Part shown: piece after piece, positions 27,460 to 39,859 of the stretch
How the letters are laid out: every line of letters begins with the position of its first letter
How positions within the stretch are numbered: position 1 is the first letter of the stretch
Source: Lates calcarifer
Taxonomy: Eukaryota; Chordata; Actinopteri; Centropomidae
Reading direction: 5' to 3'
NCBI RefSeq assembly: GCF_001640805.2
Contig: NC_066844.1
Span: 13,516,543 to 13,580,542 of the forward strand
Length of the DNA stretch: 64,000 bases
Notes under the pieces: model-generated
Seen by the model: only the letters and a program-made list of their open reading frames with translations
Told to the model about the DNA's origin: nothing
Database searches by the model: none
Translations under genes and position numbers: made by a program

Positions 27460-27800
27460 CTGTTACCTTTATTCAAAGTGCTCCAGCTGCAGCGAGCCCT
27501 CAGGAAGCCCAGCGCAGGCCCACATGGGCGGCTGGCGGCCCACAGAGAGGAGAATGAGCCCTGTTTGAGTTGGCAGACGCTCCCCTCTCGGGGAACTTTT
27601 GCTGGCTCTGCAGAAAGGCCAGTGGCGGCGGCTCTGGTGGGGCGGCGGTGATTCTCAGGGCAGGATGGGCTTTTTCCACCTCTCCTCCCTTTCAGGAAAC
27701 ACATTTTGCCGTTTCTTCCCTCTGTGTGTGCGAACGGAGGGAAGGAGTTAAGGCGAGGGGGCATGGGGCAGTGGGACGGAATGACAGAGCTCAGCTGTGA
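27460..27800. promoter_or_regulatory. GC-rich block, possible enhancer or alternative promoter
   Basis: The most GC-rich stretch of the interior, including GGGCGGCTGGCGGCC, GTGGCGGCGGCTCTG and GGGGCGGCGG (GC-box-like GGGGCGG). It opens frames of 60-128 codons on both strands simply because it lacks stops. It lies about 650 bases upstream of the exon candidate at 28431. No TATA box or clear start site is seen. Confidence 0.25.
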
Positions 27801-28430
27801 GTGCTAATGTGTGGTGATCTGAAAAGGGCGGTTTAATACCCCGAGCAAGCCATTTGAGAAAGCTTGGGTGCTCACTCTGGTGGAGCTTCATTTATATTAG
27901 ATAGAAACATTTAGTGTGTGCTGTAAAGCTTACCCTATTTTTATTTTTCCATCAACACTATAGGGATTCAGTCTTCAGAAGCCAGTAATTAAAAAGTGCT
28001 TGATCTAAGGTTAGGGAGGAGCAGTGTTTAAATGCAATTAGAGCAATGCTCAAATTAATTTGTACCCAGTTACAGTTTTTAAAATGTGTCATTATTTGTT
28101 TAATCAAGGGAGTTCTGTTTGAGGTGCTAAATATGTATCCACAGAGGAAGGAGGGGGGTGTAATGAATAATCATTTCAAAGTGACCTGTTTTGTGTCCCT
28201 CCACTATTACACACGATAACCGACACCCAAATAGCATCTGAGGTGACAAAAGTGACAGTGGAAAAAGGTGTATGTATTCATTTTTTGTTAGTCACCCTCA
28301 TATTTCAAATAATTTCCACTGTTTCTCTTTTTTCTTCCTCTCTATCACCCCCCACCCCCTGACTTTCCTTCCTACCAACTCTCCTCTTCTTCTTCTCTCC
28401 TCCCCTTCTCTCTGCTGCTCGCCGGTCCAG

Positions 28431-28474
28431 CCAGGAGACTCCAGTGGTGACATCCTGTGGAGCCAGAGATCAAA
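28431..28474 (+). other. candidate non-coding exon (good splice signals at both ends)
   Basis: A pyrimidine-rich run of roughly 90 bases (28326-28418) ends in GCCGGTCCAG at 28421-28430, and AAA/GTAAGT follows 44 bases later, a near-consensus donor. The enclosed sequence, starting CCAGGAGACTCCAGTGG, is complex and non-repetitive. A small untranslated exon of this kind fits the foxp1 5' leader. I cannot confirm it without a transcript. Confidence 0.38.
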
Positions 28475-29293
28475 GTAAGTACTTCTCATGCGTGTCTGTG
28501 TACTGCCGGGCGACTCCGTTGCACACAGACACACTACTTGTGCGTTAGCTTTAAATCAAACTCATCATTATTTTCTAACTTTTGGATTAACTAGTTTTTA
28601 GTGCCTTTTCAAAGGAGGCCACTGTATGGAAATTGTTATTAGTTTGAATGCCACGAAATGATAAGAAAGGTTTTGCATAGTAACCGATTTTCTCATTTCC
28701 TGATGCAGTCGCATATTTACATTACTTTGAATGATGCTGAAGTGACGACAGTGGCACTGCCCCCGACAGCGTCTGTACTCTTGGTGTTGACTGTTGAAAG
28801 TTGACAGTGAACCTGAAAAGTAAAGAAAAATTGCACATAGTGTGCTGGATCATGTCTGCATCCCCTGACTATCCTAGAAGTCATTACTCCTTGTGTGGTG
28901 TATAAACATGTCAAAAACAAACAATGACCCTGGGCAGACTCCACACTGCAAAACAATTTCAAAGCCTGCGGTGTAGTGTAAACACAAAACACGGCTAACC
29001 TTCACGCAGGGAAGACTTCACCTTAAACCCGGTGTTTGTTTTATAGTCCCTGTCGACCTTGGTCAGATATAGTGTACATCTCTTTGGTTCTTTTGAGGTC
29101 GATGTAGCTCAGGTTCTGCGCTGACATTTAGGTTGAGGCTTTCAGTGGATGTCTGTAAAGGTTTATAATATTGTGTATAGATTGAGGTTGCTGATATTTA
29201 TTATTTAAATTTATGTTAAATATATTTATTATAAGACATAATGTAGAATATGTAGATCATCATGGGACATTAAAACATTAAAATAAATGAAAC
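28475..29293. other. intronic DNA, no gene seen
   Basis: Plain non-coding sequence following the exon candidate. AT-rich from about 29160. Confidence 0.4.
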
Positions 29294-29312
29294 TTTTTTT
29301 TTTTTTTTTTTT
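29294..29312. repeat. poly-T run (19 bases)
   Basis: Homopolymer followed by AAACAACAACAAAAA-like low complexity. Confidence 0.95.
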
Positions 29313-31783
29313 AAACAACAACAAAAATTTTTAAAAAGCCTTTGCTGGGGTGTAGATTTCCCATACAGGGACCCTACACATCAAATGCTGAATATTCATA
29401 TTCTTGTTTCAGAGACTCTTCTGCCTCTGCGAGCTCTTTTCACACTGAGCCGGGGGTGACTGTAGGGTGATGTGAACCCATATTTTTAATAAAGCCCAGC
29501 TGCTGAATGATCAAATAGTGTCTCTAATTAAGGCCTGAGTGTACACCCATGTAAAATTCTCTCTGGAACGCTAACAACCTGTGATACATTTCCAGAGGAA
29601 TTTGTTGTGCAGGTCTCAGAGAAGGCAGGGGAGTTGAGTGTTTGGGGGCTCAGAGGGAGGAGGGGCAGTGTTCATGTGGCAAGCCAACATGTTGTTCACA
29701 TCCGTGTCAGATTGAGGCTAATGAAGGCCAGACTGATCCTTGGATGCAAGCCTTAAGTAAATGATCCCTCTTTGAATATATTAGAGCCCCATAACAGCGT
29801 TGTGCCTCCCTGCCGTGCCAGCGCCCCTACGCGTTGTCTTGTGGTCTGACGAGGCCGGTCAAAATGGCAGTCACGGTGTTTGATCATGTTGTATACCATC
29901 CAACCTGATTTCAGTTTTATTGTTACATTGACTTGGTGGTGGAGAAACTACACACGCTGATCGTTTCCACGTCAGTGTTTTTGAAAAACGGTTTGATAGT
30001 AAATGGAAAGTGTGAGGGTTGTGTCATTTGACAATGTAAATGAGCCATCTCAGATTTTTCCCCACCTTCTTAAAAGGGATTGTATTTACATAAAGGGCTA
30101 TGGTTTGATACTCACACATGCAGTCAAACCTTAGTTTTCTCATTTTGCAGTTATATTTTTATTTTTATGAATTTGGATTGAATAATTTAAAAATGAAAAC
30201 ATCTGAAAATAATTACAGTAGAATAAAAATAGTAAAGAGAGAGAAAAAAGTCTCACAGACAGAACTTTATGGCTACACTAGCACTGCATGTAAATGAATC
30301 CTACACATGTAATTACGAGGCACTTTTGAATATTGATTGGAAAGACAAGGGCATAGAAATCAAGCACATTCCTTTAGAACCTACTGTAGCATCCCATTAA
30401 TAAATACCTTTCTGGCTCTTTAGTGCTGGGCTTGCCTTACACTGAGTGAAACAGTGTCGTTTGATTTTCGCTGATATAGCATGTGTACTTCATAGATGGG
30501 TGGATTGGATGGATCCAATTAGCCATGGTCATCGCTCATGTGTTTAAGCTGACAGTGGGAGTCTTGCATAGAATATCCTTGATTTTGGTAGTTTTGTGAA
30601 ATGCTTTTGCAAAGTACTTTAAAAGCCCATAAAGAGCACATTGTGAAGAATGCACCCTTGATGGAGATTTGATTTACAGCTGTGGCAAATTATCTCAATT
30701 AGATGTGGGAGGGAAGTAATTGATTTCCAGGAGGCAGTGTACAATGATGGGGAATTCTTAGTGGATGATAGAGTGACCAAGATCCATACTTTTTTTCCTT
30801 TTATATTATACACAATCAACACTGCAATTACTCCTGACTTTTACTTAAGATTTCATACAGCCTTTATTGGCAGATAATGCATCTTTTAATAGATCACAGA
30901 GCACTCACATTCCACAGCCTACACACCCCACACTTGCAGCGCGCAGAGAGGATTGATGGCTTGTGACAGCGGCTGCACAGGTGCACGTAGTGTCTCATAA
31001 GGCCTCCTGACCTTCCACATGATGCGTACCATGCTGGCCTGTTTGTAAGCGTGAGCCCTGTAAACATGGACAGAGGGGGATGAGAAAGTACATTTGCCCC
31101 GGTCGTGCTCAGCTCGCAGACAGGCACAACGCAACATGACAAGCAACAGATGTGTCACACAGGCTGAAATCAAAACAGCCGTCCAGCATGGAGTTGTGCA
31201 CACCATCAGACATGGTTGCTGTGATGAGGCGGGGAGGCAGCGAGCGCTGCTGGCAGATGAGACAAGGCAGCGCCTCTGCTGCTCCCAGCTTCCTGTCTGG
31301 AAGAGGACAGGCCTGTTTGTAGGCTGCTTTGACACTCCTAGTCACTTTGTCATCTGGGGCGCTCGCTGCAGCTCTGATCACATGTACACATTGCATTCAA
31401 AGGGCGTCATATCAGCTGTGTGACAGGTAGGCTCCCAATGAGACAACAGCCAAAGGGGATGTCCTTTTCAATAGTACAAATGCACAGTATGCTAAGACAA
31501 AATAACATCATATGACATCATTCTGAATGCTCTTGTGTTGACTTTTTTTCAGTCCTGCCCTGTATCAGAACAGAGAGGCCTGTACAGACAGATTAAAGTG
31601 ACTGTAACTCCATCCATGATGTCCACTTCACACAAACTGATTGTTGTGTTTGACAGCGGCAGTAAAAGTGCAGCAGGCGTTAGCTTAACACAGGGAGCAT
31701 GTGAGCATGTTAATGATATTCTTAGCAGCTTAATCTGACTATTGCCACTGCCCCATATCCAAATAGTGTAGCTACATGTTGAG

Positions 31784-31785
<2 letters not shown>
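29313..31785. other. intronic DNA, no gene seen; GC-richer block at 30890-31430
   Basis: The block 30890-31430 carries overlapping open frames on both strands (up to 138 codons), none resembling a known protein. GC content explains the lack of stops. The stretch 29400-29860 is complex and may include a regulatory element. Confidence 0.4.

Positions 31786-31835
<50 letters not shown>
31786..31835. repeat. (GT)n microsatellite, 25 units
   Basis: Uninterrupted GT repeat followed by a G-rich segment. Likely polymorphic. Confidence 0.97.
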
Positions 31836-31836
<1 letters not shown>

Positions 31837-34663
31837 GGGAGGGGGGGTTGGAATCCATCATCAGAGCAAGCGAATGAATGAAGGTGCAGCAACAGCTGCT
31901 TGACTGATCACGCACTACAGACTGTCACCCCACATCTGTTTACCACTCCGACAGCCACATGAGTGTTTATATTCACGGGTGTAATTGAGCTATTTTCCCG
32001 AGGGCAGCTGTAACCCACACTAAGTTATATCCCAACTTTCCATTAAAGCGTGGGGGGAAGTTTTACTGATAGTAATCACGCCCAGCAACACTGCTATGTA
32101 AATATGGCTTATCAGCTTTGCCAATTTGGTTAAGTGGCATGTACGTGGGTGATTCACATATCCAGCTCTGTGGCTCTGACACAGGCCACATACAGTCGTC
32201 GTTTAGTAGGGTTGGTAACTTGCATTGTTAACAGGTATGTGTTCAGCAAGAACGCAATTATGAAGACAATGGCATGTCAAACCAGTATTGTGTAAAAAAG
32301 AAGCAAATACCCTTGCAAAGTCTTCAACCTGCAGTATGGGCAAATGTAACTGTCTGCATTCAGCATGTACAGTATATGGAAATTGAAATGGGAATATCTA
32401 GATCTAAAACGCACCATTTAAATATTCAAATGTTAACACCAAACAATATAATGCATTATGGCTTTTAATATTTGCATACAACTCTGTTTGCTGTGAGGTG
32501 GGGATGATACAAGGAAGAGAGAGGGAGAGAGATAGTGAGGGAGAAACACTGAGTTAGAGGATATGGAGCAGACAAACAAGGCCTTTGTCTGCCTGATATA
32601 AGAAAATGACATCTGGTAACTGTGCAAACTTTGTATATTAGTTCTTAAAAACAATCATATTACTTACTACTTATAAGTTTCATTATTGAACATAAAAGAT
32701 CAGTACCAGTTTTTTGTAACATACCTTAACACCAACAGTTACCTCTCTTGTAATTAAAAAGGGATGAGAAGCAGGAGTGGTGGATTTTAACTCTTAACAT
32801 TACTTTGTATATCTTGAAAATATTTTGGAAGATAACCACTGAGACTGAGATTGCAGACACAATGTTCCACCTGACAGAGTGTGCGCTTATGGTGTGTTGT
32901 CTCCTTCCACCATGCAGCTGCATCTTGGAAAAGCACTTTTTAAGCAAGGCACACCCATCCAGAGTTTTTGACATTGACAACACAATCATTTCAATCCCTA
33001 ATAAGGAAAGTTGCAGATGTTTTCACATGTAGTAAATTTTTTCTTGGTTGCAATATCCTTTTTCACACTAAGAGCAAAGTGAAGTGTATGCAATGGTGCT
33101 CTGAATTTGGCTACTTTAGAAAAGGTGATGTACCTTTTTTGGCAGAGTAGAACTTCCGCTGTAAAAGTGGAAAGTGTTAGCTTTTCAGAACTGTGCTGAA
33201 AGACATTTTTGGTACTGGAGAAACTGTCTGTTTAAAGAGGTGAATATATTTAAATAATCTAGCATCTGTCACACGCACTGGGATCAGATGCAACAGAGCA
33301 ACAGTCTTTACTACATTTTTAAAAAATAATTTCTTCTCCCAAGTAAGTGCTACAGGCAGAGTTTGATATGTTCAAATTGCATCCTTGGGCTTGGGAGAAA
33401 CAAACTTTTATTAGAAATCTTGATCAGAAAACCTCGTGCAACTGGTTTGTGGTGACTGGTAGGTCTGTCTATGGAAGAAATTGTGCCATTTCCATTAAAA
33501 GCCACAGCCACAGTGGCTTCTTTTATTATATTAAATAAACACTTTATATGTAGCATGAATGTATTAGTCGACATAGCCAAACAAACAAATAAAATTAGGT
33601 CCACCAACAGAAACAGAAACAGTAGATGTTGCACATGACCTGTTTGGGTATTAAGCTATACACTTATACACATATACATTACACTAAATAATCAGGTCTT
33701 ATCTGGCACTTTCTTCCTCCCCTCACTCTCTCATCACATGATCTTGTGTGTAGGTCAAACTGAGCGGACACAAACAGAGGAATGGTGAGAGGAAGAGGGA
33801 GCGAGAGAGCAGGAAAAGGCCCTGGTCACTGTCTGACAGGGTTAAAGATAGTGAAGGACTGCCAGTCCAAGCTGTGACATCTGTTGCCAACATGTACTGT
33901 AATTTTGTACTGTAATTAAATGAAATCTAAAATTTTTAATTCTATGCTGTGCAATAACAGCCCCCAGTAATGAATAATTTAAGGAATAAGGGAGGCTGTT
34001 ACTTGACCCTTTTTCACTTTGTGTTTAAATTTAGCTGGTGTCATTGTCCAGCAGTGTGATTAATAGTTTATCAGTCTCGACTATACATCTCCATGAAATA
34101 TCTCTTTCCATCTGTCATTAAACTGCACATGGAAATTGGTTGGGTTTTCAATCAGGCATAGCTTAGACCGAAAAAAAAAGAGGAAAATTACAAAAGGAAA
34201 TAGCCATCAAGATGTACTCACATACAGGTAAGGCTGTGACCCAATATAGGACATAATTTGTGGAATAAGTCTTTCTAGCACTAAGCCTCTGAATACTTTC
34301 ACTTGAAAAAATTGTGCTATTTTGTCCTTTTTATACGATAATTGGATTGAGACCTCATACAAGGCACAATATGCATCTTAAATGTGGTTTTAAATAAGCC
34401 TGAGGTGTGTAGTAAAGACAGTGAGTTGAGAGAGCGAGGGGCCTACCGCAAGGGGTTGACCAGTGAGCCAGAGATTGGCTTCCCTGTCAAATAAAGATTA
34501 GGCCTTTATTTCACCATCTAATCCCTGTAAATCTCTTATGGAAGAACTCGGGCATTGTAGGACTTTTAATGGTGCAGAGACCTCACAGTCTGCATGTCTT
34601 CTTTATCTCTGAATGTACATAAGTGGAGACAACAGCCTATGGTCGCTGGTTAGTCAGTGCATT
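31836..34663. other. intronic DNA, no gene seen
   Basis: Mixed non-coding sequence, with a short GA-rich patch at 32510-32545 and another at 33780-33820. No exon signal pair stood out. Confidence 0.4.
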
Positions 34664-34985
34664 TAAAGGAGCTATTGTAAGGTTTGCTATCGCTACATAG
34701 CCAACGTCAGCATTAACAGCTGATGTTGGTTATGTAGCGATAGCTATTCCTGACCAGTTTAGAGGTTCAGCATCAAACTTAATTCCTTCACTCGCCAAGA
34801 GCTGTCTCCAGTGGTGGAAAGCCCACACGTCTCATCACTTTCTGATAGTGACTCAGGGTTCAGAGGGTGTATTTTAACCTCTTGTATTGTAAACGCAAAA
34901 ATAGCTGTAGCTCTTGGCAAGCGACCATCAGCACCACTCACTTCTGTCAAGAAACTGATTGGCGACACAGAAAACTCAGCCACTT
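34664..34985 (+). mobile_element. dispersed repeat family A, copy 2, with hairpin end
   Basis: Aligns block by block with 6298-6731 in the same orientation. Matching blocks are TCGCTACATAGCCAA, CCAGTTTAGAGGTTCA, CATCAAAC, CTCGCCAAGAGCTGT, CACTTTCTGATAGTGACTCA, CAGAGGGTGTATTTTA and GTAGCTCTTGGCAAGCGACCAT. This copy lacks about 45 bases present in copy 1 between CATCAAAC and the CCAAGAGCTGT block, but has extra sequence forming a long hairpin near its left end. No protein is encoded. The right boundary is approximate. Confidence 0.6.
34686..34744 (+). repeat. long near-perfect hairpin (26-bp arms, 7-base loop)
   Basis: The left arm 34686-34711 and right arm 34719-34744 are reverse complements at 24 of 26 positions. 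In a plus-strand transcript both mismatches are G:U pairs, so all 26 positions would pair around the loop ATTAACA. It lies inside the dispersed repeat copy at 34664-34985. Copy 1 retains the left-arm region with a 4-base gap but not the right arm, which suggests either a local inverted duplication in copy 2 or loss in copy 1. Confidence 0.85.
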
Positions 34986-36420
34986 TAAATCTGGATTACA
35001 AATGAGTTAAAAGTGAAAGCAGAGGGTTATTGTAATTTTACATTATGTTGTTTTTCACCATTGACTTGTGCTTGTTAGCTTCCCTTGCTAACAAGTTTAA
35101 TTCCAGTTGAAGTTGTTCAGATGGCGCTTGCATTTTAGATTTTGCTATTACTGTATTTAGCAGACTTGGTGCTGTAATGTGACTTCTCTGGCTTCATTTT
35201 TTCAGACTTAGTTATTGAATGTCTCCAGTTTTTTCCCCCCTCAACTATGCTGAACATTCTTTTTATTGAATTATTAATGTATGTATTGAATTATTGAAGG
35301 AAGATAATTTCTGATCAGATTAATATTAACTCCCTGTTAAATATTAATGACTGATGTTAAAAACGATGAACTTACGGAACTATTAATATAATCATAAACA
35401 GACATAGTAAAAAGTGGCATGGAGTCAAATGTGTTGGGACTGCTTCAATCCCTTTTAATGCTGTTTCCCTTGAGGTCTGTGAATATGAAATATTGCAGCG
35501 GTCAACTTTGTACTGAGACACTTGGCTAATGTCATTGGCCAGTCCTGCCCCGGGGCTGACGGTGGTGTCACAGGGGGAAGTTCACCAGCATTTGTCTGCA
35601 GGTTACCTTTGTCACCTTGTCCACAGCTGACCTGAACTATGGCCAGGGGAAAAATTACAAAGATGTTTTGGTGTTAATATTGGACTGGCCCCTTTATCAC
35701 CCCTGCTGATTGGCAGAGCTCCACTGACACCTCTAGTACTCAGCTCCTCCCCCCAGCTCTTACTCTGAAGGCTGGTGGCTAAACTCAAATGAGACTCTGT
35801 CGGCTCTACCATCTTTACCTTTTTCACAAGAGGTGGCAAAAAGTGAATTTCATCTTGCAAGTCTAGAGCAGGTTAAAGCCAGCCCTTTGTCATTTATGAT
35901 TAAAAACTCTCTTTACATTAATCATTTTCAGCAAAGAGTTGATGTATAATTTGTTACTCTTTGGTTTGTTATTACGATCTTCCCATTGTATTCATAAAAT
36001 ATGGAAATCAGAAAAAAAATAAACCATTATTGTAACATAATGGTAAGCACCTAGGAAATATGGTTACATTAATTATGTTTTAAATGCTAATGCCAGTGAA
36101 GAACATAATAACGAAGACATGAAAGACTCCCTATTCAAAATCTGATAGCCAGGGAGAAGCAAATTATTTCAAATATTTGATATTTAAATTATTTTCAAAT
36201 GAACAGAGACATGAGTAGAGCAGAGGCGAGTAGTTTCCCCTGGTGATCCTCCAGGCTCCTTTGTTTCCTCGGTGTGTCTCCAGCTCATTAATGTTCTAAG
36301 CATGTGAGAGAACCAGACCATACTCTATAACCCATAGCTGGGTGACACTTCAGGCCCAACACACACGTATACAGTACACACGCACATACATTTTCACACA
36401 CACACACACACACGTAAAAA
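34986..36420. other. intronic DNA, no gene seen; CA tract near right end
   Basis: Non-coding. An imperfect CA/CG-interrupted tract runs from about 36357 to 36413, with pure CA at 36395-36413. Confidence 0.4.
35071..35095. repeat. short hairpin, perfect 9-bp arms
   Basis: CTTGTTAGC (35071-35079) and GCTAACAAG (35087-35095) flank a 7-base loop, just after the family A repeat copy. Confidence 0.7.
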
Positions 36421-36740
36421 ATCCTCAGCCGTTTAAAGTCTGCTGGCTCTTTCAGGAAGTGATGGCCGCCGAGCTGTCCTGATTAAAATGACAATAGTCT
36501 AATTAACTCGACCTTAGTGTCAGTGCACTAAAACGGCTGATGGCCCGCCAGTTCCTGTTTGAAAACGCTTTGTCTCCTCTTCATCCAAAAATATGACTTT
36601 TTTTCCCAGCAAAATGCCTCAACCCCATTTGACGAGATTTGCTAATGGCAATTATTTCTCATAAGCTAATTAAATCTAGGCAAAGTTTTCCACCCCCATT
36701 CCCCCCTATAGAAATCCTTCTGCTACAATCCTTCAGGGAT
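36421..36740. promoter_or_regulatory. candidate conserved non-coding element
   Basis: Repeat-free, complex sequence with GTCTAATTAACTCGACC and AGCTAATTAAATCTAGG, both homeodomain-type core words, and CpG words (ATGGCCGCCGAGC). The texture suggests a developmental enhancer. This is inference only. Confidence 0.3.
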
Positions 36741-37881
36741 TTTTCATTCAGGGTGTAGTATCACAAGCACCTTCAAGCAATGTTAGACATTTAGATTATA
36801 TACTGCAGAGTGTTGTTTTGGTGTTAAATCAGATTTTATTAGAAGCATTTTAAATCCTAGTTTCTTTTTTTTTTTTTTTTTACCACTTCAGTCATCTGTA
36901 GTAGTGCCAGTCAGCTGGTTGCGTTTCCCTCTGCTCTTTGACCCACAGCCTCCATCAGTCAAACATTCAAACAGCCAGATAGGAAAAGGCCAAAGATGGC
37001 AGGCAAACAAGTCTGTTTTATGGCTAAAATCTTTCACCCTCTACAACTGGGAAAATTAGATTTTTCTTGCCCCTCCCCCCCATGATTCTTTGGCATTATT
37101 TGATGGACTCATCTAAAGTGCAGAGGAGAGAAAAAAGAACAACAACATAAAAAAAAACTTTAATGACTGAAGAAGAAACTGGTTTTTGTTCTATTATCCT
37201 TCTGTTGGTGATTAAGGTCTATAGGGAGATAATTACGCTTTAGTCTGGAGTTAATGAAACGAAAACTTCTCTTTTCTTGTGAAAAGGAAGGGCAGATCTT
37301 TTGTGTTGCTATCTGCAGTCATCTCCCACCCTTGACAAGGCACACAGAGAATTGGTTTTGTTTTAAGGTTGCAGCCCCCTCTGCTGCCTGTCAATCTGTG
37401 GCTGATATGAGGGATCTGTGAATGAAGCCAGAGTCAATGAGGTCTGTCTCCACTGCTCTGTTGCATCTGCCTGTCTGTGAACGTTAGCACACTGGAAGAC
37501 ATCAAATAAGAACATCACAACAGGTCATCTGGGATACGAGCTGATTTGAATAATCTGCAGCAAAAAAAAAGAACATATATATATCTTCATTCTATAACTA
37601 CTACAGGTTGTCGTGTTGTTACAGCACTCCATGTACAGCATACAAGCATGTGTTCGCCATCTAATGACCCTGCTCTGTTGAACATGAAAGGAACGCACGG
37701 ATTTGAATTTATCACACAGCAACACAGGAGCCATATGTATTATCTGACTTCAGACGCCCCCTCTGAACACATGGAGGTGTCGGCTATTGTCTGGTATGCC
37801 AAAGCCGTGCGGCACAAGTGGTGGCCAGAGAGCACATATTAAACTGTCCTTGTGGAAGTTCACATCTGGTGTGTGGAGTTC

Positions 37882-37885
<4 letters not shown>
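36741..37885. other. intronic DNA, no gene seen
   Basis: Includes a poly-T run at 36865-36881. Open frames at 37525-37842 on both strands have no recognisable product. Confidence 0.4.
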
Positions 37886-37913
<28 letters not shown>

Positions 37914-37936
37914 AGACTGTGCCCCCCCCCCCCCCC
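37886..37936. repeat. (GT)n microsatellite followed by poly-C
   Basis: GT units at 37886-37913 and a 15-base C run at 37922-37936, separated by AGACTGTG. Confidence 0.95.
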
Positions 37937-39313
37937 TTCTAACAGCACTCTCACATTTCATCATCTGTTCTCCAGCGCCAGGGTGCTCCGGCACAAGTTG
38001 GCCGCCCTGGATCCATCTGTTGTTATTATTTTCCACTGATAATTGGCTTGAACAATGGAATGCCTGTGTCCCCCTTGCCTTTGAAACCCTACACCCTGTT
38101 TATTTTCCAGAGGTCTCATTTCTGCTCTCCTTTCTCTGCCTCTCTTACTCCCTCTCACCCCTCAATTTCTCCCTAGCTCCCCTCCTTTCACCCAATATCA
38201 CGTCACCCCCAGCCCCCTCCCTGCTCCACCTGATCCGTTTGAGAGGGTTTCACATGAAAATGACATCTTTGACTGGCCACATCAGTATATGTGTCACTCT
38301 GCATCTGATGCTGCTCTTCAGATTTTCTGGAGGGGGCTCAGCTCCTTCTTCTCCTTTTTTCCCCCCTCTCTGATGACCTGGCAGTATTCTGCAGGAGTTT
38401 CCCCCAACACCACACGCTTCTGCATTCCTGTCCTAAGTAAGAAAAAAAACTGAGGGAGAGATAGATAGGGGAAGAGAATAAGAGGAAAGGAGGAAAGTGG
38501 GGACACAAGAGTGTCTTTAGAAAGTAACATGGACAGTGGACATTGGAATAAATCTGATTAAAATTCAGATTTTATTTTTTGCCATTTCCACCAGCAGGTG
38601 TGTAGAAGAAGCATATGTAAAGATGAATAAAAGGATGGCAAGGTGTATTTTTTTTTTATCCAGGATATAATTTAATGAATACCCACACCAAAAAAATGAC
38701 CTTCTTAAATTAATTAAATTTGATATTTTGAAATGTAATTAGTGTTTTAGGTTGTAATTAAACAGTTTCATGCTCCGGTTACAATCTCATGTCGTTCTGT
38801 TAATATCAAATTTCACTAAGTTTTATTAACAATCAAGTAATATAAGCAAAGTTTTTTTTTAATGTAGCATACTTATGTACAGTATCTGAGAAGGTGTAAA
38901 TAAGACATCATACCAGAAAAAAAAAAAAAAAACTCTGTGGCATGTGAAAGTTGTGCACCCTTTTTCCAGCTTCTGTATAATAATCTTCTGTTCTTGTCAT
39001 TAGGGACATCTTTGAGGACTGAGGAAGTATTTTCTGTTTTTTTTTTTTCCCTTCCTTTTGTTCTGCCTTGTGTGACCGTGCTGATGTTCATTTGTTCTGC
39101 CTGCTCTTGTCTAATTAAAAGAGGCCAGGACAGGTAGGGCTCTCAGCAGGCATCTGCTCTGTACCAGTTCTTCATTTGCTGAGTGTTTGTGTTTATGCAA
39201 AGGGGGCCTCTTCCTGCATATTTAATCTAGAGCAAGGCACTGGCTTTTGTTGTGTTTAGACCACATACCTCCAGTCCCTCTCAACACTGCAGTCTGGGCT
39301 TCAGTTCACACAC

Positions 39314-39316
<3 letters not shown>
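37937..39316. other. intronic DNA, no gene seen
   Basis: Pyrimidine-rich around 38115-38230, which produces a spurious 117-codon frame of Leu, Ser and Pro. A poly-A run lies at 38917-38932 and a poly-T run near 39038-39048. Confidence 0.4.
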
Positions 39317-39356
<40 letters not shown>

Positions 39357-39366
39357 CACACACACA
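39317..39366. repeat. (CT)n-(CA)n microsatellite
   Basis: About 37 bases of CT, then ATA, then a short CA run. Confidence 0.95.
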
Positions 39367-39453
39367 CATACATTTGCAAACACACTCAACTACCACACAC
39401 TACTTCAACTACTCCATACCTGCTACTTTCACTGGCAGCTTTCTCTTCCTCAG

Positions 39454-39542
39454 AAGTGGATTTCAAAACACTTTGCTGAGAGGGAATCTACATCAATATA
39501 CAGTCTCATGAACATGATGAAAGTCTGTTTAACTGTTCATGG
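39454..39542 (+). other. candidate non-coding exon (good splice signals at both ends)
   Basis: GGCAGCTTTCTCTTCCTCAG ends at 39453, a strong acceptor, and TGG/GTAAGT gives a near-consensus donor at 39543. The 89 bases between are complex and unlike the microsatellite upstream. It could be an untranslated foxp1 exon or an alternative exon of a minor transcript. Chance pairing cannot be excluded. Confidence 0.32.
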
Positions 39543-39859
39543 GTAAGTCTGTAAAGATTCCATTATCTTTCGACACTTTTCATTTTTTTTTCCCTTCTCC
39601 TCCTCTTCTTGCCTTTTATTGGACATTGGTGGATGTATGTGCATGTCCACGCGGGTGTGTTTGTAGGTGTGTTCTGTAAGTGATTGACAGAGTCTGTGTA
39701 CAAGGTGTAGATAGCAGTTGGTCTCACTGTAGGTTGAAAGAGATACAGCAATACATCCACTATCCACTTGTAGTGTAATGTTGCAAATTGGTGTTGGAAG
39801 TCAGTTGTGTGTCAAACTGAAACGGTCATGGGTACTTTAAAAAGCAAAAATATTTAAGC

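Noticed and set aside
30919..31335. 138-codon minus-strand frame with cysteine pairs
   Set aside because: Several cysteines suggested a zinc finger, but the spacing is irregular and equally long frames overlap on the plus strand in this GC-richer block.
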